A stretch of 57,998 nt of DNA from an uncultured Pedobacter sp. (GTDB lineage: Bacteria; Bacteroidota; Bacteroidia; Sphingobacteriales; Sphingobacteriaceae): NCBI RefSeq assembly GCF_946480185.1, contig NZ_CAMLIG010000026.1, positions 1-57,998 of the forward strand, read 5' to 3'. Shown piece after piece: positions 26,323 to 36,170 of this stretch (position 1 is its first letter; every line of letters starts with the position of its first letter). The notes below the pieces were generated by a model. It had not been told where the DNA came from, searched no databases, and saw only the letters and a program-made list of their open reading frames with translations. A program made the position numbers and the translations under genes.

Positions 26323-28038
26323 ATGAGAAGTTTAAAGCCAATATTATTAACAACAATTTTAGTCCCACTAATTTCCATTTCAAGTATGGCCGGGAATTTA
26401 GCAAACTATAATTCCGTTGACCAAAACAATACTGACTCATTAAATTTCATCAGCACTTTTAAAGTTAAAATGCCGGTGATAAAGTCGCCAACATTTAAAA
26501 AAGATACGTTTAACATTGTAAATTATGGAGCAAAGCAAGATGGGCTTACTTTAAACACTAAAGCGATAAACGATGCCATAACAGCTTGTAGCAAAAATGG
26601 CGGAGGTGTTGTTTTAATAACTTCTGGTCTTTGGTTAACTGGCCCGGTAGAACTGCAGAGCAATGTTAATTTACATTTAAGCAGTAATGCGGTTTTATTG
26701 TTTACTAAAGATAAATCTCAATATAAGTTAATAGAATCAAATTGGGAGGGCAAACCCGCGGTTAGAAATCAGTCGCCAATTTCCGGAGACAATTTACAAA
26801 ACATAGCAATTACTGGTAATGGCGTTATAGATGGCAATGGCGATGCTTGGCGAGCAATAAAAAAGGAGAAACTTACGGAATCGCAATGGAAAAAGCAAGT
26901 AGCTTCTGGCGGTGTGGTAAGAGACGGCAGAATGTGGATGCCTTCTGAAAGTTATGCTTTAGGAGATAAAACCAAAGATCCGTCTGCAATTTTACCCGGT
27001 AAAAAACTGTCGGATTATGAACCGATGAAAGACTTTTTCCGTCCTAACCTTTTGGTGCTTTCCAATTGTAAAACTGTTTTATTGGAAGGCGTAACGTTTC
27101 AAAATTCACCGGCTTGGTGCTTGCATCCACTTGTTTGTCAAGATTTAACCCTAAGAAATTTAACAGTTAAAAACCCGTGGTACGCACAAAACGGAGACGG
27201 AGTTGATGTTGAATCTTGTAAAAGCGTTTTAATAGAAGGTTCAACGTTTGATGTTGGTGACGATGGAATTTGTATCAAATCTGGCAGAGATGAGGCAGGG
27301 AGGAAACGCGGACTTCCAACAGAAGAAGTAATTGTGCGTAACAATACGGTTTATCACGCTCATGGCGGATTTGTTATCGGTAGCGAAATGTCTGGTGGCG
27401 CAAGAAACCTTTTTGTGTATAACAATTCATTTATAGGTACTGATATCGGTTTACGTTTTAAAACAACACGTGGCCGAGGAGGCGTTGTTGAAAATATTTA
27501 CGTATTAAATACCAACATGAAAGATATTGCCGGCGAAGCAATTTTGTTTGATATGTATTATGCAGCAAAGGATCCAGTGTTATTGGCAGGCGAACAAAGA
27601 GAAACGCCAAAAACAGTTTTGTTGCCAGTAACTGATGGAACGCCTCAGTTTAAAAACTTCTTTATAAAAAACGTATCTGTAAATGGTGCCGAAACGGCGC
27701 TTTTTATCAGAGGTTTACCAGAAATGAACATCAAAAATATTAATCTGGATAACTTAACCATCCAATCTGATAAAGGTATTGAAATTATAGAGGCGCAAGG
27801 CGTAAATATTAGTAATATGAATTTAGTTACAAAAGACAAAGGGCAGCTCATATTCATACAAAATAGCACAGCAGTAACGTTTAACAGCTTTAAACCTTTA
27901 GGCAGTTACAAAACATTCTTAAATCTTGTAGGCGAAAAATCTAACGATATCAATTTTATAAACTCGGATATTAGGGATGTAAAACAAAAAACTTCATTTA
28001 CATTTGGTGCTAAACAATCCGCACTAAAAATCAAATAA
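26323..28038 (+). CDS. Polygalacturonase-like glycoside hydrolase family 28
   Basis: The 571-residue secreted protein has a signal peptide (ending SSMAG) and a beta-helix. GH28 active-site blocks are visible: NGDGVD (290-295, Asp292 and Asp295), GDDGICIKSG (Asp313, Asp314), the histidine region HAHGG (345-349) and LRFK (Arg378, Lys380). It hydrolyses galacturonan, probably from the ends in the periplasm, because exo-acting GH28 enzymes of Bacteroidota have this length and the SEMSGG segment. It is the first gene of a four-gene unit controlled by operator site 4, and GH105 follows one base after its stop codon. Confidence 0.93.
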   Translation: MRSLKPILLTTILVPLISISSMAGNLANYNSVDQNNTDSLNFISTFKVKMPVIKSPTFKKDTFNIVNYGAKQDGLTLNTKAINDAITACSKNGGGVVLITSGLWLTGPVELQSNVNLHLSSNAVLLFTKDKSQYKLIESNWEGKPAVRNQSPISGDNLQNIAITGNGVIDGNGDAWRAIKKEKLTESQWKKQVASGGVVRDGRMWMPSESYALGDKTKDPSAILPGKKLSDYEPMKDFFRPNLLVLSNCKTVLLEGVTFQNSPAWCLHPLVCQDLTLRNLTVKNPWYAQNGDGVDVESCKSVLIEGSTFDVGDDGICIKSGRDEAGRKRGLPTEEVIVRNNTVYHAHGGFVIGSEMSGGARNLFVYNNSFIGTDIGLRFKTTRGRGGVVENIYVLNTNMKDIAGEAILFDMYYAAKDPVLLAGEQRETPKTVLLPVTDGTPQFKNFFIKNVSVNGAETALFIRGLPEMNIKNINLDNLTIQSDKGIEIIEAQGVNISNMNLVTKDKGQLIFIQNSTAVTFNSFKPLGSYKTFLNLVGEKSNDINFINSDIRDVKQKTSFTFGAKQSALKIK

Positions 28039-28039
28039 G

Positions 28040-29974
28040 ATGACAAAATTTAAAAAATTCGGCTTTTTAATTGTTCCTTTTCTAGTTTTAATTAGCTCTT
28101 GCGCTACTGTTAAAAGCCGAAAGGCAAGCAATCCGCCCAGTCTTTCAGAGGCACTTTCGAAAACGATAATGGATAGATTTACCTATCCGATAGAAAATGA
28201 AAGTCGGCCGTTAAAATGGACTTACGAAACTGGCGTTTATTTAACCGGGATAAGCAACGTTTGGAAAAGAACCGGAAATGGCGAGTACTTTAAATACGTA
28301 CAAGCTTGTATGGATAATTTTATAGATGACAACGGAAACATCAATACCTATAAATTATCAGATTATAATCTAGATAATGTACGTAACGGCTACAACTTAC
28401 TCATGTTGTATAAAGTTACCGGCAAAAAGAAATATTATACGGCCGCGGCGCAGCTAAGAAAGCAACTGCAAGAACAGCCTCGTACAAAAGATGGCGGTTT
28501 TTGGCATAAAAAGATCTATCCTTCACAAGTTTGGTTAGATGGTTTTTACATGGCAATGCCTTTTTATGCAGAATGGGCAGCAGATTTTGGCGAGACAAAA
28601 GACTTCGATGATATCGCTAATCAGTTTACTTCTATTGAAGAACACGCAAGAGATGCCAAAACAGGTTTAATTTACCACGGATGGGATGAGTCTAAAGAAC
28701 AAGCCTGGGCAGATAAAACCACTGGTAACTCACCAAATTTCTGGGGACGAGCCATGGGCTGGTACGGTATGGCTTTGGTAGATGTTTTGGAAAATTTCCC
28801 TCAAGATCATCCAAAAAGAAAAGAACTTTTAGCTGTTTTAAACAGATATGCAACCGCAATTCAAAAATCTCAGGATAAAAAATCAGGTTTATGGTATGAG
28901 GTGATGGACAAACCAGACGGAAAGGGCAATTATTTGGAAGCATCAGCCTCAAGTATGTTTGTTTATACCCTTGCAAAAGCAGTAAGATTGGGTTATTTAG
29001 ATGCGTCTTTTGAAAAAGTTGCAGACAAAGGCTATGCAGGCATTAAAAAAACTTTTTTAGAAACCGATGATAAAGGCGTTTTACACCTTAACGGAACAGT
29101 TAGTGTTGCCGGTTTGGGCGGAAAGCCTTATCGTGATGGTAGCTATGCGTATTATTTGAGCGAAAAAGTAGTGCAGGACGACCCGAAAGGCGCAGGTGCT
29201 TTTATTATGGCCAGCAACGAAATGGAATTAAGAGCAATTCCGCAAGTTGGTGCTGGTAAAACTGTAGTGCTTGACAACTATTTCAACAATGAATTTAGGA
29301 AAGATATTAATGGCAAAACAGAAAGTTTTCACTACGTGTGGAACGAGTGGGATAACAATGGTTTCGGCATATTTGGAGAACACATCCGTTACACAGGTGC
29401 AAAAACAGAAACGTTAAAAGATGCTCCAACGGCAGCAAATTTAGCTGGCGCAAGTGTTTACATTATTGTGGACCCCGATACGAAAAAAGAAACCGAATAT
29501 CCTCATTATATGCAGGCTCCTGCAATCCAAAATATTGTAGAATGGGTTAAAAATGGTGGAGTTTTATTGCTAATGGCTAATGATTCTACAAATGCAGACC
29601 TTCCTCATTTTAATGATTTGGTCCGTCAATTCGGGATTAGATTTAAAGACGAATTAACAAACCCCGTAACAGGTAGCCAGTTTGATATGGGCTTAATTAA
29701 AATTGATGCCGGTAATCCCGTATTTCCGTTAGGTGCAACTGCTTATTTAAAAGAAATCAGTGCTTTAGATTTGAAAGCGCCAGCAAAATCGGTTGTTAGC
29801 AACAGGGGCGATGTAATCATGGCAACATCAAAACTAGGGAAAGGGATTGTATTTGCAGTTGGCGACCCTTGGTTGTATAACGAATATACAGATGGTAGAA
29901 AACTGCCTAGTAAGTTCGAAAATTTAAAAGCCGGGCAACAATTGGTGCAATGGCTACTTAAACAAGCAAAGTAA
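28040..29974 (+). CDS. Unsaturated uronyl hydrolase GH105 fused to a DUF4350 domain (lipoprotein)
   Basis: The 644-residue protein has a lipoprotein signal (ISSCATV). An alpha/alpha-barrel GH105 domain lies at about 35-395, with SQVWLDGFYMAMPFYAEWA and NFWGRAMGWYGMALVDVLENFP typical of unsaturated rhamnogalacturonyl or galacturonyl hydrolases. The C-terminal part (about 410-644) has GASVYIIVDPD, VEWVKNGGVLLLMANDS and GKGIVFAVGDPWLYNEYTDGR, a DUF4350 or glutamine-amidotransferase-like fold of unknown role. The enzyme removes the unsaturated residue left by PL1 and PL9 lyases. It is coupled to GH28 upstream and uxaB downstream (14-base gap). Confidence 0.9.
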   Translation: MTKFKKFGFLIVPFLVLISSCATVKSRKASNPPSLSEALSKTIMDRFTYPIENESRPLKWTYETGVYLTGISNVWKRTGNGEYFKYVQACMDNFIDDNGNINTYKLSDYNLDNVRNGYNLLMLYKVTGKKKYYTAAAQLRKQLQEQPRTKDGGFWHKKIYPSQVWLDGFYMAMPFYAEWAADFGETKDFDDIANQFTSIEEHARDAKTGLIYHGWDESKEQAWADKTTGNSPNFWGRAMGWYGMALVDVLENFPQDHPKRKELLAVLNRYATAIQKSQDKKSGLWYEVMDKPDGKGNYLEASASSMFVYTLAKAVRLGYLDASFEKVADKGYAGIKKTFLETDDKGVLHLNGTVSVAGLGGKPYRDGSYAYYLSEKVVQDDPKGAGAFIMASNEMELRAIPQVGAGKTVVLDNYFNNEFRKDINGKTESFHYVWNEWDNNGFGIFGEHIRYTGAKTETLKDAPTAANLAGASVYIIVDPDTKKETEYPHYMQAPAIQNIVEWVKNGGVLLLMANDSTNADLPHFNDLVRQFGIRFKDELTNPVTGSQFDMGLIKIDAGNPVFPLGATAYLKEISALDLKAPAKSVVSNRGDVIMATSKLGKGIVFAVGDPWLYNEYTDGRKLPSKFENLKAGQQLVQWLLKQAK

Positions 29975-29988
29975 AAAGATAATATACA

Positions 29989-31503
29989 ATGAATTTAAAC
30001 AAAGAAAAGCTAAGTTCTATTAGCGGTAGTGATATAGAAGTCCCAAAAGCCTCTTTATTTAGCCTGCCAGAAAAAGTACTTCAGTTTGGAACTGGAGTTT
30101 TGCTGAGAGGCTTGCCAGATTATTTTATTGATAAAGCTAACCGCCAAGGTGTTTTTAACGGAAGGGTTGTGGTGGTAAAGTCAACAGATTATGGCACTAC
30201 CAAAGATTTTGACGAGCAGGACTGTTTATATACGTTGAGTATAAAAGGAATAGAAAGCGGAAAAACGGTAGCAAAAACCGTTATTTCATCTTCGATAAGC
30301 CGAGTGTTAACCGCAAGTTCGCAGTGGCAACAAATTTTAGATTTGGCGGCAAGTCCGGATTTAGAAGTTGTGATTAGCAATACTACCGAAGTGGGCATTG
30401 TTTTAACCGATGACAGTATTAAAGCAACTCCGCCACTTTCTTTCCCAGGTAAATTGTTGGCTGTGCTTTACCATAGATTTAAAAACTTTAATGGTGCGCC
30501 CGATAAAGGATTGGTAATTGTGCCTACAGAATTAATTGTGGACAACGGAACCAAGTTAAGCGAAGTGCTTTTTGCACTGGCTAAACAAAATGATTTGGAT
30601 AATGATTTTATCGATTGGCTTAAAAACCATAATGAAATCTGTAATTCATTGGTTGATTGTATTGTACCCGGAAAACCATCAAAAGAAGAACAGGCTGATA
30701 TTGAAAGCGAGTTAGGCTATAAAGATGATTTACTGATTATGTCTGAAGTTTACAGACTTTGGGTAATCCAGGGCGATGAAAAAACAAAAGAAAAACTGTC
30801 TTTCGCAAAGGTAGATAAAGGGGTAGTTATTACTCCGGATATTGATTTGCACCGCGAATTAAAACTGCGTTTGTTGAACGGTACGCATACTTTAAGCTGT
30901 GGTTTAGCATTTTTGGCCGGTTGTGATACTGTAAAATCTGCAATGGATGATAAAGCTGTTGAATCATATATCGCAAACTTAATGTGTAATGAAATTGCGC
31001 ATGCAATTCCCTATAAAGTTACCAAAGCGCAAACAGACGAATTTGCATCAAACGTTTTAGACCGTTTCAAAAACCCATACATTAATCATCAATGGTTAAG
31101 TATTACCGCAAATTATAGTTCTAAACTTAAAATGCGAGTGCTTCCGGTTTTGCTTAACTATGCAAAAACTTTTGAAAAAGCACCCGAACTTATCGCTATT
31201 GGTTTTGCGGCATATATCAGGTTTATGAAGCCCGTATCACAAACCGGAGATAAATATTACGGAGAGGCAAACGGACAAAAATATCATATCAATGATACCA
31301 AAGCAGATCAGTTAGCAGAATTATGGAAAAACCATCCTAATAATATTGTTGATGCTGTTTTAAGCGATGTTTCCTTATGGGGCAAGTCGCTTGCGGAAAT
31401 TCCTAACTTTAGTGATAGTGTTGCCAAATATTTGGTAGCAATGGATAATCCGCAATCAATAAAAGAAACAATTATAAAACACGACTCGCTTATTTTATCA
31501 TAA
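29989..31503 (+). CDS. uxaB: Tagaturonate reductase (altronate oxidoreductase)
   Basis: The 504-residue cytoplasmic enzyme belongs to the mannitol dehydrogenase family and reduces D-tagaturonate to D-altronate with NADH. Features include VLQFGTGVLLRG near residue 31 (nucleotide binding), IVPTELIVDNG, and the catalytic region KLRLLNGTHTLSCGLAFLAG with the family's Lys-x-x-x-Asn-x-x-His pattern. Its position between GH105 and uxaA fits galacturonate breakdown. Uronate isomerase (uxaC), which provides tagaturonate, is not in this window. Confidence 0.93.
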   Translation: MNLNKEKLSSISGSDIEVPKASLFSLPEKVLQFGTGVLLRGLPDYFIDKANRQGVFNGRVVVVKSTDYGTTKDFDEQDCLYTLSIKGIESGKTVAKTVISSSISRVLTASSQWQQILDLAASPDLEVVISNTTEVGIVLTDDSIKATPPLSFPGKLLAVLYHRFKNFNGAPDKGLVIVPTELIVDNGTKLSEVLFALAKQNDLDNDFIDWLKNHNEICNSLVDCIVPGKPSKEEQADIESELGYKDDLLIMSEVYRLWVIQGDEKTKEKLSFAKVDKGVVITPDIDLHRELKLRLLNGTHTLSCGLAFLAGCDTVKSAMDDKAVESYIANLMCNEIAHAIPYKVTKAQTDEFASNVLDRFKNPYINHQWLSITANYSSKLKMRVLPVLLNYAKTFEKAPELIAIGFAAYIRFMKPVSQTGDKYYGEANGQKYHINDTKADQLAELWKNHPNNIVDAVLSDVSLWGKSLAEIPNFSDSVAKYLVAMDNPQSIKETIIKHDSLILS

Positions 31504-31507
31504 AATC

Positions 31508-33160
31508 ATGCAAAGGATATTAAAAGTACATCCAAAGGATAATTTATTAGTAGCATTAACAGACCTTGTTAAAGGAGAAATCATTATCCATGATGAGGAT
31601 AAAATCACTTTATTGGATGATGTCAATGCAAAGCATAAATTTTTGACGACTGATGTAATGCAGGGCGAAGAAATTATCATGTACGGTGTTTTGGTGGGCA
31701 GGGCGCAGATAGATTTAAAAGCGGGCAACCGGATTACCACCGCAAATATTAAGCATGCGGCCAATGGATTTGAGATTGGCGAAGAGCGTAAAACAAACTG
31801 GGACAGACCCAATGTGAGCAGATGGGAAAACACAACTTTTAACGGTTTCCACCGCCCGGACGGCAGCGTGGGAACAGCAAATTATTGGCTGGTGATACCG
31901 ATGGTATTCTGCGAGAACAGAAACCTGGAAGTATTGCAGGAAGCTCTGGTTGGCCCATTGGGTTACGGCAGAAAAAAGGCCTACCAGAACCAGGCCTTAA
32001 AGCTGGTGGATATGTACAAAGCGGGCGCTGATACGGAAGACATTCTGAAAATGGATCTGTTTACGGAAAGCGATGACCAAAAATCCAAGAAGCTTTTCCC
32101 CAACGTTGACGGCATTAAATTTTTAACACACCAGGGCGGCTGTGGCGGTATCAGGCAGGATTCTGAAACCCTTTGTGGCTTACTGGCCGGTTATATCACC
32201 CATCCAAATGTTGCGGGCGCAACCGTGTTGAGCTTGGGCTGCCAAAATGCACAGGTAAATATTTTGCAGACAGAGATTGAGAAAAGAGATCCAAATTTTT
32301 CCAAACCGCTGTACGTACTTGACCAGCAAAAAGTAGGAAAAGAATCAGATCTTTTGCCATTGGCCATCAAGCAGACATTCGCAGGATTGGTGGAGGCCAA
32401 TAAACAGACAAGAAAACCGGCGCCTTTAAGCCATATTACCATTGGTCTGGAGTGTGGCGGGTCCGATGGTTTTTCAGGAATTTCCGCAAATCCGGCAATT
32501 GGTTACACCTCAGATTTATTGGTTGCCTTGGGCGGCAAGGTGATTCTGGCAGAATTTCCAGAGCTGTGCGGTGTGGAACAGAACATCAGCGACAGGTGCG
32601 TAACGGTTGACGAGGCAAAACGTTTTTCTTCTTTGATGAAAACTTATGCGGAAAGAGCGGAAGCGGCAGGATCAGGATTTGACATGAACCCTTCTCCGGG
32701 AAATATTAAGGACGGTTTAATCACCGATGCGATAAAATCTGCAGGCGCCGCAAAAAAAGGTGGCACATCTCCGGTACAGGCTATTTTGGATTATCCTGAA
32801 AAAGTAACCAGACCGGGCTTAAACTTACTTTGTACCCCGGGCAACGATGTAGAATCAACCACGGCAGAAGTCGGTTCTGGCGCCAACATAGTATTGTTTA
32901 CCACAGGTTTGGGCACACCGACCGGCAATCCAATTGTTCCGGTGGTTAAAATCGCCAGCAACACAGTATTATTCAACAGAATGAGTGACATTATGGACAT
33001 CAACACCGGAACCATCATTGATGGGGAGGAAACCATCTACCAAGCCGGCGAACGTATTTTAGATTATGTAGTCAAGGTTGCCAGTGGCGAGATTGAGGTG
33101 AGTGCGGTAAGGAACGGTCAGGATGATTTTATTCCTTGGAAAAGAGGAGTTTCTTTATAA
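31508..33160 (+). CDS. uxaA: Altronate dehydratase
   Basis: The 550-residue enzyme converts D-altronate to 2-keto-3-deoxy-D-gluconate. An N-terminal SAF domain (about 10-85) precedes the UxaA dehydratase domain, which has GYGRKKAYQNQALKLVD, HQGGCGGIRQDSE, LGCQNAQ, LECGGSDGFSG and ELCGVEQ. The conserved cysteines and Gly-rich turns are consistent with the metal-dependent family. It starts four bases after uxaB and ends the unit, followed by a strong terminator. From about 31840 onward its sequence looks visibly more GC-rich than the preceding genes, an impression I did not quantify. Confidence 0.94.
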   Translation: MQRILKVHPKDNLLVALTDLVKGEIIIHDEDKITLLDDVNAKHKFLTTDVMQGEEIIMYGVLVGRAQIDLKAGNRITTANIKHAANGFEIGEERKTNWDRPNVSRWENTTFNGFHRPDGSVGTANYWLVIPMVFCENRNLEVLQEALVGPLGYGRKKAYQNQALKLVDMYKAGADTEDILKMDLFTESDDQKSKKLFPNVDGIKFLTHQGGCGGIRQDSETLCGLLAGYITHPNVAGATVLSLGCQNAQVNILQTEIEKRDPNFSKPLYVLDQQKVGKESDLLPLAIKQTFAGLVEANKQTRKPAPLSHITIGLECGGSDGFSGISANPAIGYTSDLLVALGGKVILAEFPELCGVEQNISDRCVTVDEAKRFSSLMKTYAERAEAAGSGFDMNPSPGNIKDGLITDAIKSAGAAKKGGTSPVQAILDYPEKVTRPGLNLLCTPGNDVESTTAEVGSGANIVLFTTGLGTPTGNPIVPVVKIASNTVLFNRMSDIMDINTGTIIDGEETIYQAGERILDYVVKVASGEIEVSAVRNGQDDFIPWKRGVSL

Positions 33161-33180
33161 ACGAGACAACTGTTAAAAAC

Positions 33181-33222
33181 AAAAAAGAGCCTTTCAATCT
33201 AGAAATTGAAAGGCTCTTTTTT
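33181..33222. terminator. Bidirectional terminator between uxaA and tatC
   Basis: An 18-bp perfect stem (33181-33198 with 33205-33222) with a 6-base loop is flanked by A and T runs. It can serve uxaA on the plus strand and tatC on the minus strand. Confidence 0.92.
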
Positions 33223-33249
33223 TATGTCGTTATTCTTAATGAGTAATTG

Positions 33250-34128
33250 CTATTCAGCAAAGAATGCTTTCTCTTTCGCAAGTTTTTTCTTTTCAACTCT
33301 CGCTGATACGTAAATACTTATTTCGTATAATAAAAACAGCGGAAAACTCACGGTAAGCATGGTTGGAATATCCGGAGTTGGTGTTACAACTGCTGCAATA
33401 ACTAATATGATAACAGTAGCATAACGTCTTTTATCTCGCATAAATGCGGGAGTCATAATACCCAATTGGGAAAGAATATAGATTACAATAGGAAGTTCAA
33501 ATACTGCACCGGTGCAAAGTGTTAAGGTTGCTACGGATGAAAAGTAAGAATCAATGGTGATGGTGTTTTCAATCTCAGGGCTGATGCTGTAATTAGATAA
33601 GAAGTTTACAGATAATGGCGCAACGATAAAATATCCAAATAATAAACCTATTACAAATAAAATAGTTGCATAAAATACAAAACCAGTGGCTGATTTACGT
33701 TCCGAATCTTTTAGGGCGGGTTTTACAAAACGCCAGATTTCCCAAAGTAGGTACGGAAAGCCTAAAATTAAGCCAGTCATTAATGCCGAGTTGATCTGTA
33801 ATGTAAACTGACCGGCCATTTCCGTATTGATGATTTTACCTGGGATATTGGTGATACAGAATCCCGGACCCATGTGAAAATATTCGCCAATTTTACACAT
33901 CATTCTGTAAGTCCAAAAGCTTGGCTTATGCGGACCCATTATAATGGTGTCAAAAAGAAAATCGTAATAAACGAAGCAAATAATGGTAAAAAAAATAATT
34001 GCTATGGATGAGCGAACAAGATGAATCCTCAAGGCTGCTAAATGGTCAAAGAAAGACATTTCGCCTTCTAAGTTCTTACCTTTATTTTTTACAGATGCTA
34101 TTAAATCAGTTTGTCTTTCTTTACTCAT
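33250..34128 (-). CDS. tatC: Sec-independent translocase subunit TatC
   Basis: The 292-residue protein of the inner membrane recognises twin-arginine signal peptides. The N-terminal phrase EGEMSFFDHLAALRIHLVRS is the TatC hallmark, and the expected six hydrophobic helices follow. A large loop lies between helices 1 and 2, as is usual in Bacteroidota. No tatA or tatB gene is adjacent. It lies after accC on the same strand but is separated from it by a hairpin and has a plausible promoter of its own. Confidence 0.93.
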   Translation of the reverse strand: MSKERQTDLIASVKNKGKNLEGEMSFFDHLAALRIHLVRSSIAIIFFTIICFVYYDFLFDTIIMGPHKPSFWTYRMMCKIGEYFHMGPGFCITNIPGKIINTEMAGQFTLQINSALMTGLILGFPYLLWEIWRFVKPALKDSERKSATGFVFYATILFVIGLLFGYFIVAPLSVNFLSNYSISPEIENTITIDSYFSSVATLTLCTGAVFELPIVIYILSQLGIMTPAFMRDKRRYATVIILVIAAVVTPTPDIPTMLTVSFPLFLLYEISIYVSARVEKKKLAKEKAFFAE

Positions 34129-34146
34129 TGCTATTTATATCCGAAA

Positions 34147-34182
34147 CAAAAATACCATTTTGAATTACGTCAAAATGGTATT
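34147..34182 (-). terminator. Terminator after accC, overlapping a possible tatC promoter
   Basis: A perfect 12-bp stem (34151-34162 with 34171-34182) closes an 8-base loop, with a T-rich tail on the minus strand. On the same strand TTTG (34174-34171) and TATTTTTG (34154-34147) form a -33/-7 pair with a 16-bp spacer, so the terminator and the tatC promoter appear to share bases. Confidence 0.6.
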
Positions 34183-34206
34183 GTTAGTTTTTAATTACAT
34201 TAATAA

Positions 34207-35553
34207 TTAATCTTCTTCGCTAAACTCGAAAGTTTCCATAAACTTAGTGGTAAAATTACCGGCTCTAAAGTTAGGGTCTTTTAATAATTTGAGGTGAAAA
34301 GGGATAGTTGTTTTGATTCCCTCAATCACAAACTCGCTCAAAGCTCTTTCCATTGTGTTTAAGGCTTCTTCTCTGGTTTGTGCCACACATATTAGCTTTG
34401 CAATCATCGAGTCGTAATTCGGCGGGATAACATAGCCAGCGTAAACATGCGTATCAACTCTCACGCCATGTCCGCCCGGAGAGTGGAAATGGGTGATTTT
34501 ACCCGGCGAAGGTCTAAAATTGTTAAACGGATCTTCAGCGTTTATACGGCATTCAATCGCACACATTTCTGGGAAGTATGATTTGCCCGAAATTGGAATA
34601 CCAGCAGCAACTTTAATCTGCTCTTTTATCAAATCAAAATTGATGACTTCTTCTGTAACCGGGTGTTCTACTTGGATACGAGTGTTCATCTCCATAAAGT
34701 AGAAATTGCGGTGTTTATCCACCAAAAATTCTACAGTTCCCGCACCTTCGTATTTTACAGCTTCTGCACCAATAATTGCGGCGGCCCCCATTTTTTCACG
34801 CAGCTCTTGCGTCATAAAAGGCGAAGGAGCTTCTTCTACCAATTTTTGGTGACGGCGTTGTATAGAGCAATCTCTTTCTGATAAATGGCAAACTGTACCA
34901 AATTGGTCACCAATTACTTGGATTTCAATATGACGAGGATCTTCAATATATTTTTCAAGATACATGCCATCGTTACCGAAAGCTGCGGCAGATTCCTGAC
35001 GGGCAGAGTTCCAAGCATCTTCAAAATCTTCATCTTTCCAAACCTGTCTCATTCCTCGGCCACCGCCACCGGCTGTTGCTTTTAAAATTACAGGGTAACC
35101 AATTTCAGCAGCTATTTTTATACCTTGTTTAACATCAGTCAACAAACCTTCTGAACCAGGTATAGTGGGTACACCGGCTAATTTCATGGTATCTTTAGCC
35201 GAGGCTTTGTCGCCCATTCCATTAATTTGTTCTGCCGTTGCGCCGATAAATTTAATGCCGTATTCTTTACAAATAGCAGAAAATTTAGCGTTTTCAGACA
35301 AAAATCCGTAACCGGGATGAATAGCGTCTGCATTAGTTAATTCAGCTGCAGAAATAATATTTGGAATATTTAGGTAGGAATCTTTACTTGGAGGAGGACC
35401 TATGCAAACAGCTTCATCAGCAAAACGAACATGTAAACTTTCTCTGTCTGCAGTTGAATACACTGCAACTGTTTTGATACCCATTTCTTTACAGGTACGG
35501 ATAATGCGCAGTGCAATTTCTCCTCTATTGGCAATTAATATTTTTTTAAACAT
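34207..35553 (-). CDS. accC: Biotin carboxylase subunit of acetyl-CoA carboxylase
   Basis: The 448-residue cytoplasmic enzyme carboxylates biotin on AccB with ATP and bicarbonate. The ATP-grasp fold is clear. [21 protein letters not shown] begins the N-terminal domain, [14 protein letters not shown] is the glycine-rich loop, and [14 protein letters not shown] is the catalytic and metal region. The length matches AccC, with no fusion to a carboxyltransferase. It follows accB with a 72-base gap holding a small palindrome (GAGCAATT/AATTGCTC). Confidence 0.96.
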   Translation of the reverse strand: MFKKILIANRGEIALRIIRTCKEMGIKTVAVYSTADRESLHVRFADEAVCIGPPPSKDSYLNIPNIISAAELTNADAIHPGYGFLSENAKFSAICKEYGIKFIGATAEQINGMGDKASAKDTMKLAGVPTIPGSEGLLTDVKQGIKIAAEIGYPVILKATAGGGGRGMRQVWKDEDFEDAWNSARQESAAAFGNDGMYLEKYIEDPRHIEIQVIGDQFGTVCHLSERDCSIQRRHQKLVEEAPSPFMTQELREKMGAAAIIGAEAVKYEGAGTVEFLVDKHRNFYFMEMNTRIQVEHPVTEEVINFDLIKEQIKVAAGIPISGKSYFPEMCAIECRINAEDPFNNFRPSPGKITHFHSPGGHGVRVDTHVYAGYVIPPNYDSMIAKLICVAQTREEALNTMERALSEFVIEGIKTTIPFHLKLLKDPNFRAGNFTTKFMETFEFSEED

Positions 35554-35625
35554 AATAACGGTTTTATCAATCTGTTAATTTGTGTGCAGAGCAATTTTAA
35601 TTGCTCAAATTATAAATACAAATAA

Positions 35626-36102
35626 CTATGATGGATCTACCAGGAATAATGGTTGGTCATACTCAACTGGTTGTGAGTTTTCTACCAATACTTTAACAAT
35701 TCTACCAGAAACTTCAGATTCAATTTCGTTGAAAAGTTTCATCGCTTCTATAATACACAAAACTTGTCCAGATGCAATTTCGTCACCTACGCTAACAAAA
35801 TTTGGTTTGTCTGGAGATGATGAACGGTAGAAAGTACCAATCATTGGAGATTTAATAGTGACGTATTTGCTTTCATCGTCAGCCACAACAGCTGGTGCTG
35901 CAGAAACTACCGCTGGTGCCTGTTGAGCAACTGGCGCCTGAACTTGAGGAGCTGCAACCGGCAATGTTGCATTCACATAAGTAGGCTCCTGCGTAGTTTT
36001 TATAGTAATTTTAAAATCTTGTTCTTCAATAGAAACTTCATTCACCCCTGATTTTGCAACAAATTTAATCAGGTCTTGAATTTGCTTAATGTCCATTCCC
36101 AT
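35626..36102 (-). CDS. accB: Biotin carboxyl carrier protein of acetyl-CoA carboxylase
   Basis: The 158-residue protein has an N-terminal domain ([20 protein letters not shown]), an Ala/Pro/Val-rich linker (about 45-78) and a C-terminal biotinyl domain. The biotinylated lysine lies in [12 protein letters not shown]. It shuttles carboxybiotin between AccC and the carboxyltransferase. The position upstream of accC and downstream of fabH follows the conserved Bacteroidota fatty-acid order. Confidence 0.96.
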   Translation of the reverse strand: MGMDIKQIQDLIKFVAKSGVNEVSIEEQDFKITIKTTQEPTYVNATLPVAAPQVQAPVAQQAPAVVSAAPAVVADDESKYVTIKSPMIGTFYRSSSPDKPNFVSVGDEIASGQVLCIIEAMKLFNEIESEVSGRIVKVLVENSQPVEYDQPLFLVDPS

Positions 36103-36170
36103 ATTGGTGTGGTTTTAAATTATGTGTTTAATTTTAGAAATCTAATATAACAATTATCTAGAAAAATAAA

